The notes below the pieces were generated by a model that saw only the letters and a program-made list of their open reading frames with translations, made no database searches and had not been told where the DNA came from. From NCBI RefSeq assembly GCF_001613005.1, contig NZ_BDBN01000047.1:1-64000 (forward strand): a stretch of DNA of 64,000 nucleotides. The letters are read 5' to 3'. Position numbers and translations under genes: made by a program. The stretch's first letter is position 1; each line of letters opens with the position of its first letter. Below are positions 59,101 through 64,000 of the stretch, in pieces. The DNA comes from Nocardia nova NBRC 15556. GTDB taxonomy: Bacteria; Actinomycetota; Actinomycetes; Mycobacteriales; Mycobacteriaceae.

Positions 59101-59633
59101 GGCGGCAGATCCGCGCCGGGTTCGCCCCGCCACAGCGTGCGTGCCCGCTGCACCAGGCCGAGGCATCCGGCGGTATCGCCACGCTCGAACCGCAGCTGCG
59201 CCTCCCGTTCCAGGCCGCGGGCCAGGCTCAGGTCGACCTGCTCCTCGGTCAGCAGCAGCCGATACCCCGCCGGGCCGATTTCCAGTGCCCCCTCCGGCAA
59301 GACGGATCGCAATCTCGATACCTGCGTATGCAGGGCGTTCATCGGTGCGCGCGGCGGCTGCTCGCCCCAGACGTCGTCGATCAGCGCCTGGGCGCTGCGG
59401 CTGCGGCCGGGATGCACCGCCAGTGCGGCGATCAGCAATCGCGCCCGGGCGCCGGGCACCGCGACGAGATCCGTGTCACGGCGCAGCGCGACCTCCCCCA
59501 GAAGCGCCACGCGAACGCCCGTCTCGGGCAGCCTCTCGTCCCGGCCGCTGCTGTCCGGTCGGGTGTGCGTCGTCCCGGCATCCGCACGGGCGGAGCGCGA
59601 TGTCGACCCGGAGCCGCTGTGATCAGGAAACAT
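56160..59633 (-). CDS. AfsR/SARP family regulator with NB-ARC ATPase and TPR-like region
   Basis: 1157 aa from the ATG at 59633. A variable tail (1-40) precedes a winged-helix SARP DNA-binding domain (about 40-130: [27 protein letters not shown]), a BTAD domain (about 138-285), an NB-ARC/STAND ATPase (Walker A GPGGTGKT near 357, [16 protein letters not shown] as Walker B) and a helical TPR-like C-terminus. Such proteins activate secondary-metabolism or export genes. The 11-bp repeats in front of the convergent ABC exporter are a fitting target. A longer frame to 59990 overlaps menA and is rejected. Confidence 0.92.
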   Translation of the reverse strand: MFPDHSGSGSTSRSARADAGTTHTRPDSSGRDERLPETGVRVALLGEVALRRDTDLVAVPGARARLLIAALAVHPGRSRSAQALIDDVWGEQPPRAPMNALHTQVSRLRSVLPEGALEIGPAGYRLLLTEEQVDLSLARGLEREAQLRFERGDTAGCLGLVQRARTLWRGEPGADLPPGPVADELHEFAAARWSALDTVELAAREAAGDLGGALRVARRAAAAEPLDEPAHATLMRLLAGDGRANEALEVFAGLRTRLGEELGADPGPALVALNTAILRGDHPAVQPQSGQATSATQRVSTAQHALSSEPYGHPETAAAPPNTALGLRAAPNPLLGRDGDLVALEKLVQEFRVTTVLGPGGTGKTRVANELGARIAGKQAVALVELASLRAASDGDPGERHAATCAEIEAAVGAVLGVNEYSREANVLRRNQTIDGRRRLREALSLRPVLLILDNCEHLIDAAAEVVADLVGSCEHLTVVTTSRAPLAITAETVYPLPPLAIDAQGSPATELFVSRARAVRPSARLDPAVVARLCRTLDGLPLAIELAAARVRTMSVEEIESRLEHRFALLRSGDRSSPERHRTLHAVIEWSWNLLEPEQRLALRRLCRFPAGFSLEAAESVVSGPDSIDAVAAVDGLVSQSLLTVLADDEMVATRYRMLETVREFGEEQLLATGEADLVMDRMCCWARQFAHHTALNYDGPDQVRTVLSLAAELDNLLAVLRHAVENADSRTVFSVFAPVAMLWVMRGAHMELMSWAPRVVPVPPPEGPRTRIEADLELQSYVFLAMHLAFGEPGVRPLAVIRSRARRVLATADLTPGVRYLGDMLCARIDVAYGVRLMAAGTRSGDDLVRALAFLLRANMRENASYTAGSIRDARQALALLEGRDVWGTAMCSQHLGQMASQAARYEEAVAYYRRAVELMQELRCFEESVELRSFLAVSMVGAGQLADARRELEHALGVIDDGVGLDEPVTQPNHRKGAVVAGMAELELAEGDIERGLRTFRRSLQLFNWPYAGAGPGPGDIIVASAVLDAHILHDAVHEVPELPGQVARVARERLTQFIDLPQIGGAAGALGSYLVRTGTDPETGATLLALAMKVVGRQDYSSMRWNRHLDLARATVGTEMIDAGQDAVSSLNRRSAAQRILAMLPELETLLGA

Positions 59634-59823
59634 GCCGTCGCAATCGTATGTGACCGGTCGAATGAATATCGGGCGCTGCGCCGGGGCCGACCGCTCCCCG
59701 GGCCGCGTCACGTCGTGCAGTTTACTCCGATATATCGCAATAATGTTATCGACAGGGTCCGGCAGTGGTGCTGCGCTGACACTGCGCTGCCGCCTCCGGG
59801 CTACCACCATTAGGCTGCCGGAT

Positions 59824-60693
59824 ATGGCTAGTGCAGCACAATGGCTCGAAGGCGCCCGCCCGCGGACGCTGCCCAATGCGATCGCCCCGGTCCTCGTCGG
59901 CACCGGCGCGGCCGCGTCGCTGGACGCCGCGGTGTGGTGGAAGGCCCTGTTGAGCCTGCTGGTTTCGCTGGCTCTGATCATCGGCGTCAACTACGCCAAC
60001 GACTATTCCGACGGCATTCGCGGCACCGACGACGAGCGCGTGGGCCCGCTGCGACTGGTCGGTTCCGGTCTGGCGAGTCCGGCCGCGGTGCGCGGCGCGG
60101 CGATCGCCTGCCTGAGCGTGGGCGCGATCTTCGGGTTGATCCTGGTGATCACCACCGCGTGGTGGCTGCTGCTGATCGGCGCGGCCTGTCTGGCCGGCGC
60201 CTGGTTCTACACCGGCGGTAGTAAACCCTACGGCTACAGCGGTTTCGGTGAGATCGCCGTCTTCGTCTTCTTCGGCCTGGTCGCGGTGCTGGGCACCGAA
60301 TTCGTCCAGGCCGAACGGCTCGACTGGGCCGGACTGGTCGGCGCGATCGCGGTCGGCGCGTTCTCCAGCGCGGTGCTGGTCACCAACAATCTGCGCGACA
60401 TCCCCACCGATTCGGTGACCGGCAAGACCACCCTCGCCGTCAAACTGGGCGACACCCGCACCCGCACACTGCATCTGGTGCTGATGGTGGTGCCGTTCGT
60501 GGCCTCGCTGCTGCTGGTGCTGCGCACCCCGTGGGCCCTGGTGGGCCTGCTGGCGATACCGCTCGCCGTCCGATCCAACGCCCCGGTGCGCGGTGGGCAG
60601 CAGGGACCGGGATTGATCCCCTCACTGCGCGATACCGGTTTGGCGATGCTGGGCTGGTCCCTGCTCACCGCACTGGCGCTCGGCCTCGGCTGA
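59824..60693 (+). CDS. menA: 1,4-dihydroxy-2-naphthoate prenyltransferase MenA
   Basis: 289 aa from the ATG at 59824. UbiA-family integral membrane prenyltransferase, about eight to nine membrane segments. The first Asp-rich motif is [14 protein letters not shown] and the second [14 protein letters not shown]. It attaches the polyprenyl chain to DHNA, making demethylmenaquinone. Homologue Rv0534c. A hairpin is not evident downstream; the next gene is convergent 20 bp away. Confidence 0.95.
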   Translation: MASAAQWLEGARPRTLPNAIAPVLVGTGAAASLDAAVWWKALLSLLVSLALIIGVNYANDYSDGIRGTDDERVGPLRLVGSGLASPAAVRGAAIACLSVGAIFGLILVITTAWWLLLIGAACLAGAWFYTGGSKPYGYSGFGEIAVFVFFGLVAVLGTEFVQAERLDWAGLVGAIAVGAFSSAVLVTNNLRDIPTDSVTGKTTLAVKLGDTRTRTLHLVLMVVPFVASLLLVLRTPWALVGLLAIPLAVRSNAPVRGGQQGPGLIPSLRDTGLAMLGWSLLTALALGLG

Positions 60694-60713
60694 CGAACGG
60701 CCGCACCGCAGCG

Positions 60714-61103
60714 TCAGTCCCGGCCGCCCTCGGGAACCAAGACGCCGAGCACCCAGTTGACGAGGGTCACGATGACGGCACCGAAGACCGCCGCCCAGAA
60801 GCCGTCGACCCTCAGCCCGTAATCGGTGGTTTCGGTGATCTTGGCGGTCAGCCACAGCATGAGGGCGTTGATCACCAGCAGGAACAGCCCCAGCGTGACG
60901 ATCACCAGCGGTAGCGACAGCAATTTCACGATCGGCTTGATCAGCGCATTGACCAGTCCGAAGACGATCGCGACGCAGACCACGACGAGAATCTTGCCGC
61001 CGGTGCCCGCATCGGGCGGATCCTTCAATTCGATACCGCCGACCCAGGCCGCCGCGAGCCAGATCGCGAGGGCGTTGATCGCCAAACGGAGCAGAAGTGC
61101 CAT
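60714..61103 (-). CDS. Phage holin family 4-type membrane protein
   Basis: 129 aa with four membrane segments, family PF04020-like (FGLVNALIKPIVKLLSLPLVIVTLGLFLLVINALMLWLT). Despite the name these are housekeeping membrane proteins of unknown role in most bacteria; there is no prophage here. It ends 20 bp from menA on the other strand. Confidence 0.9.
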   Translation of the reverse strand: MALLLRLAINALAIWLAAAWVGGIELKDPPDAGTGGKILVVVCVAIVFGLVNALIKPIVKLLSLPLVIVTLGLFLLVINALMLWLTAKITETTDYGLRVDGFWAAVFGAVIVTLVNWVLGVLVPEGGRD

Positions 61104-61188
61104 GCCGCAATGCTAACGGCGGACGGGGCGGGTTACCGGTCACGCGCTGCGACCCCTCCCCGCCCCTGACGACGGGTGCGCTCGCCCC

Positions 61189-61779
61189 TCACGCCGCGCG
61201 GTCGAGCATCTCCTGGACCGCGCCGCGCACCCGTTCCATCCCTTCGTTCCCGCCCAGCAGTTCTCGCGTGGCCGGGTTGGGCGCGCGCAGGATGCCGAGC
61301 AGCACATGCCCCGCCTCGATGCGATCGTCACCGCGGGAGATCGCCTCGCGCAGTGACAATTCCAGCGTCTTCTTGGCCTCGCGGGTGAAAGGGATGTGAC
61401 CGAAGCTCATTCCGCCGCCGAACCGGAAACGCCCGCGGCCCTTGTCCGGAACCGGCACGGCCTCGTCGAAGGCGCCCTCGCCGAAGGTGGCCTGCACACT
61501 GTCTCGCACCGCGTCCAGATCGATGCCGATCGACTTCAACGCGGCCGCGTCCTCCTCACCCAGCGGTTCCTCCGTCCGCACCCGGCTCGGCAGCGCGCGC
61601 CGAATCGCTTCGGCGGTGATGCCGTTGTCCTCCAGCACTTGTCGCAGCTGGTCGTCGGCGCAGGTCGCGAGCCCCAGCAGCAGATGTTCGACATCGATAC
61701 TGGGCGAACGCAATTCACGCGCTTCCTCCTGCGCGTCCACGACGGCGGAGCGCGCCGCCTTGGCAAATCTCTCGAACAT
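61189..61779 (-). CDS. Clp N-domain protein without ATPase
   Basis: 196 aa. Two Clp_N repeats: about 1-75 (MFERFAKAARSAVVDAQEEARELRSPSIDVEHLLLGL) and about 125-195 (FTREAKKTLELSLREAISRGDDRIEAGHVLLGIL). No AAA+ domain follows, so it is a stand-alone adaptor-like protein that may bind Clp substrates or partners. Its ATG overlaps the stop of the small helix-turn-helix gene, so they are co-translated. Confidence 0.9.
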   Translation of the reverse strand: MFERFAKAARSAVVDAQEEARELRSPSIDVEHLLLGLATCADDQLRQVLEDNGITAEAIRRALPSRVRTEEPLGEEDAAALKSIGIDLDAVRDSVQATFGEGAFDEAVPVPDKGRGRFRFGGGMSFGHIPFTREAKKTLELSLREAISRGDDRIEAGHVLLGILRAPNPATRELLGGNEGMERVRGAVQEMLDRAA

Positions 61780-62000
61780 CAGCGGATTCCGCCTTTCCGG
61801 TTGTACTTCTGATGGACCGCCTGCCGACTGACCTCGAGCGCCTCGGCGATGGCTTGCCAGGACCAGCCCTGCTTACGGGCATTGGCCACCTGGATCGCCT
61901 CGAGCCGCTCGAGCAATCGCCGCAGCGCGAGCACCGCCCGCAGCCCGACCTGGGGGTCGGGACTGCCCGCGGCGGCCGCCAGCGTTGTCGCTTCACTCAT
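61779..62000 (-). CDS. Small helix-turn-helix regulator
   Basis: 73 aa from the ATG at 62000. One long helix (VLALRRLLERLEAIQVANARKQG) leads to a helix-turn-helix (WSWQAIAEALEVSRQAVHQKY), with a basic tail. It is short enough to act as a dimer. Two 16-bp palindromes overlap its own promoter, so it probably represses the two-gene unit it shares with the Clp_N protein. A -10 only 7 nt before the ATG indicates a leaderless mRNA. Confidence 0.88.
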   Translation of the reverse strand: MSEATTLAAAAGSPDPQVGLRAVLALRRLLERLEAIQVANARKQGWSWQAIAEALEVSRQAVHQKYNRKGGIR

Positions 62001-62004
62001 GTAC

Positions 62005-62047
62005 GTCAATTTACGTTGACATCGCGGGCGCGTCAATCAAAATTGAC
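62005..62047 (-). promoter_or_regulatory. Promoter and paired operators of the HTH-Clp_N operon
   Basis: GTCAATTTACGTTGAC (62005-62020) and GTCAATCAAAATTGAC (62032-62047) share the form GTCAAT-N4-nTTGAC, 27 bp centre to centre. On the minus strand a -35 TTGACG (62036-62031), 17-bp spacer and -10 TAAATT (62013-62008) are embedded in them, so each operator covers one promoter element. Confidence 0.8.
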
Positions 62048-62095
62048 ATCGGGCATGTTCACCCGCGGCGAACGGTGAGGAAGCGATTCCGTGGC

Positions 62096-63181
62096 TCAGG
62101 CGGTCCAGATACCCGTAGCGGTGAATTCGTCGAGAATCGCGTGCGAATCGGTGAGGTCCAGCCCCTGCCCCGCGACCCACTCGTCGTTGAAATACGTTCC
62201 GGCATAACGATCTCCGCCGTCGCACAGCAGCGTCACCACGCTGCCCTCGCGGCCGGCGGCGATCATCTCGGCGATGAGGGCGAACGCACCCCACAGATTG
62301 GTTCCGGTGGACCCGCCCACCCGCCTGCCGAGCACGTCACTGGCGTGGCGGCAGGCGGCGATCGAGGCGGCGTCGGGCACCTCGATCATCCGGTCGACCA
62401 CATCGCCGATGAACGAAGGTTCCACCCGCGGGCGGCCGATTCCCTCGATCAGCGACGGCATACCGGTCTGATACCCCGAGTCGGCGACCTCGTATCCGCC
62501 GTAGAACGCCGAATTCTCCGGATCGACCACGGCCAGCCGGGTGGCGTGGCGCCGGTAACGGATATACCGGCCGATGGTCGCACTGGTACCGCCGGTGCCC
62601 GCACCGACCACCACCCAGTCCGGCACCGGGTGGGTCTCCAAAATCATTTGCTGATAGATGGATTCGGCGATGTTGTTGTTACCGCGCCAGTCGGTGGCCC
62701 GTTCGGCATAGGTGAACTGGTCCATGTAATGGCCGTCGGACTCGGCGGCCAGGCGCACGGCCTCGGCGTAGATATCGGGCGCGCGGTCGACGAAATGGCA
62801 TCGGCCGCCCTGCGCCTCGATCAGGGCGATCTTCTCGGGCGAGGTCTTCGTCGGCACCACCGACACGAAGTCCAGGCCGAGCAGTTTCGCGAAATAGGCC
62901 TCGCTGATCGCCGTCGATCCCGAGGACGCCTCGACGATGGTCGTCCCCTCGCGCACCCAGCCGTTGCAGATCGCGTAGAGAAACAGCGAACGCGCCAGCC
63001 GATGTTTCAAGCTGCCGGTCGGATGCGTGGACTCGTCCTTGAGATACAGCCGCACACCCCACTCGGGCGGTAGCGGATACCGCAGCAGATGGGTGTCGGC
63101 GCTGCGCTGCGCATCGGCCTCGATCAGCCGCACCGCATTGTCGACCCACTCCCGTGAAGTACTGCGATCGCAGTACTTCAC
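62096..63181 (-). CDS. PLP-dependent cysteine synthase/desulfhydrase family (Cds1-like)
   Basis: 361 aa, fold type II PLP enzyme. The Schiff-base Lys is in TGSLKHRLA, the phosphate loop is [12 protein letters not shown] and the substrate loop [12 protein letters not shown]. Length and sequence resemble mycobacterial Cds1 (Rv3684), which splits L-cysteine to sulfide, pyruvate and ammonia; synthase activity cannot be excluded. The only suitable start is the GTG at 63181; its first nine codons lie within a 28-bp perfect palindrome. Confidence 0.88.
   Translation of the reverse strand: MKYCDRSTSREWVDNAVRLIEADAQRSADTHLLRYPLPPEWGVRLYLKDESTHPTGSLKHRLARSLFLYAICNGWVREGTTIVEASSGSTAISEAYFAKLLGLDFVSVVPTKTSPEKIALIEAQGGRCHFVDRAPDIYAEAVRLAAESDGHYMDQFTYAERATDWRGNNNIAESIYQQMILETHPVPDWVVVGAGTGGTSATIGRYIRYRRHATRLAVVDPENSAFYGGYEVADSGYQTGMPSLIEGIGRPRVEPSFIGDVVDRMIEVPDAASIAACRHASDVLGRRVGGSTGTNLWGAFALIAEMIAAGREGSVVTLLCDGGDRYAGTYFNDEWVAGQGLDLTDSHAILDEFTATGIWTA
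63154..63181. repeat. 28-bp perfect palindrome at the start of the Cds1-like gene
   Basis: The palindrome has half-site GTGAAGTACTGCGA followed at once by its exact complement. It encodes residues 1-9 of the PLP enzyme. A further CGCAGTAC copy lies 5 bp outside (63182-63189). It could be an operator or a recombination junction. Confidence 0.85.
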
Positions 63182-63193
63182 CGCAGTACCCGC

Positions 63194-63352
63194 TCGCTCA
63201 CTGCGCCTCCCGTGCCATGCGGGACACCCGCACCCGATCGGCGCAGCGAGCCGCTACGCGATTGTCGCTCACTGCGCCTCCCGTGCCATGCGGGACACCC
63301 GCACCCGATCGGCGCAGCGAGCCGCTACGCGATTGTCGCTCACTGCGCCTCC
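63194..63352. repeat. Tandem 71-bp duplication
   Basis: Two full 71-bp copies (63194-63264 and 63265-63335) are followed by a 17-bp partial copy (63336-63352) that includes the stop codon of the DUF4229 gene. Copies look identical by eye. Each carries a remnant of the DUF4229 3' end (GAGGCGCAGTGA on the minus strand), so the unit spans the gene end plus spacer. Confidence 0.9.
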
Positions 63353-63678
63353 TCGCCGCGGAGGCGAGCTCGCAGGTTCGCTTTGTCGTTGCGGCGCTTC
63401 TCGTCGACCGCCGCGATGTCCTCGTTCACGCGCGCCCGCAGCCGCTTGAACAGCACCAGCGACAGCGGCATCGCCACGACCAACGCGAACAGCAGCGCGA
63501 CGATCAGCGGGATGTCGACGTTCACCACGTGCGCCACCACCAGGATGATGGCGGCGATCACGGCGACCAGAGCCAGCCGGGCCAGGGTGTACAGCGCCAG
63601 ATTGCGCGCGAGCCGCCGACCCGCCGAGGCCGGGGCCCGATCGCTCGCGGCGTCGTCGGATCGGGATGCTTCACTCAC
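63340..63678 (-). CDS. DUF4229 membrane protein
   Basis: 112 aa, DUF4229 family. A polar N-terminus (1-22), two membrane segments (about 30-50 and 55-76) and a charged C-terminal helix (FKRLRARVNEDIAAVDEKRR). Function unknown; common in actinobacteria near menaquinone genes. It precedes the tandem duplication. Confidence 0.88.
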   Translation of the reverse strand: MSEASRSDDAASDRAPASAGRRLARNLALYTLARLALVAVIAAIILVVAHVVNVDIPLIVALLFALVVAMPLSLVLFKRLRARVNEDIAAVDEKRRNDKANLRARLRGEEAQ

Positions 63679-63900
63679 ACGACCAGGGTAGGCGACGCCG
63701 CCGCACCCGTTCCGACCTGCCCGGGTCCCACCGAATTCGATCGCCGGATATTCGCCGAGGCAACGAACCCAGCCGTACGTATATCCGTTTTGTCTATTAC
63801 TTCCCCTTTACCAACGTTAGATCGTTCGAACACCTGGGGGTCCGGGTGCAACGATGTCGCTATCTGATGAGGGATCTGTCGATTACGGAAAGGTTTGCGA

Positions 63901-64000
63901 ATGACTGCGATCACCGCGGCGAGCCGCACGTTGGGTTCCGTCAACGGCCAGGAGGCCCTCCTGACCCCGGGCCAGGTGGCGGCGCTGTTCCACGTCGATC
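63901..64000 (+). CDS. BldC-family DNA-binding protein (5' part only)
   Basis: 33 codons are visible from the ATG at 63901, behind GGAAAGG; the rest lies beyond the window. After a variable start the sequence LLTPGQVAALFHVD matches the first helices of the MerR-like domain of BldC, a small developmental or stress regulator in actinobacteria. The 222-bp region upstream is AT-richer than average and probably holds its promoter; no clear element is assigned. Confidence 0.8.
   Translation, partial: MTAITAASRTLGSVNGQEALLTPGQVAALFHVD

Noticed and set aside
59634-59990. N-terminal extension of the SARP gene to 59990
   Set aside because: It would overlap the menA start region on the other strand and lacks the family sequence; the ATG at 59633 is used.
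60714-61103. Holin-like gene as evidence of a prophage
   Set aside because: Family 4 holin-like proteins are chromosomal in actinobacteria and no phage gene is nearby.
63194-63352. Repeat array considered as CRISPR
   Set aside because: Copies abut directly with no spacers, the unit is 71 bp and no cas gene is near.
63154-63867. 237-codon plus-strand frame starting in the 28-bp palindrome
   Set aside because: Its start is only the mirror of the real minus-strand start; it reads through the 71-bp repeats and antisense to the DUF4229 gene.

Overview
The window is a high-GC actinobacterial chromosome segment. It is most likely from Nocardia or a close mycolic-acid-producing relative. The reasons are a fused HadA-HadB mycolate dehydratase, a complete mce lipid-import operon, a menaquinone gene constellation in near-mycobacterial order, and the core block thrT-metT-rpmG-hadAB-trpT-secE-nusG-rplK-rplA-rplJ-rplL-rpoB. 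No rRNA gene, prophage, insertion sequence or CRISPR array was seen. Many long overlapping frames on the wrong strand are ordinary high-GC shadows and are left out.

Layout. 1-3.2 kb: rpoB (3' end outside the window) with a strong promoter and a leader of about 195 nt. 3.5-15.1 kb: a contiguous mce operon read leftwards (mceG, yrbEA, yrbEB, mceA-F, two mce-associated proteins), lodged between rplL and rpoB. 15.3-21.9 kb: ribosomal and transcription genes (rplL, rplJ with an attenuated leader, rplA, rplK, nusG, secE), hadAB, rpmG and tRNAs Trp, Met, Thr and Tyr. 22-33 kb: yajQ, htpX, a polyprenyl diphosphate synthase, menJ, an AraC-VOC pair, mgtA, a TetR-controlled MFS/SGNH operon and menG. 33.4-39.4 kb: a very large nitrate reductase-flavoreductase fusion, then a divergent aldo/keto reductase-TetR pair.

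39.6-45.1 kb is the most unusual part. It is a tightly coupled four-gene operon with partly lower GC: a YbaB-like protein, a type VII-substrate-like protein, a 715-aa Asn/Gly-repeat protein with a papain-like C-terminus, and a protein whose beta-hairpin pattern suggests a prenyltransferase barrel. 45-54 kb: menD, a hotdog thioesterase, menB, a Pit phosphate transporter, two small conserved proteins and menE. 54-59.6 kb: a drug-type ABC exporter preceded by three 7-bp direct repeats at exact 11-bp spacing, facing a large SARP/AfsR regulator gene. 59.8-64 kb: menA, a holin-like protein, a Clp_N/small-HTH pair with paired operators, a Cds1-like PLP enzyme, a tandem 71-bp duplication, a DUF4229 protein and the start of a bldC-like gene.

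How it works together. Six menaquinone enzymes (MenD, MenB, MenE, MenA, MenG, MenJ) plus the side-chain prenyl synthase lie within 37 kb. The mce operon carries all permease, substrate-binding and ATPase parts of a lipid importer. The small regulators mostly sit beside their likely targets, with visible palindromes or repeats between them.
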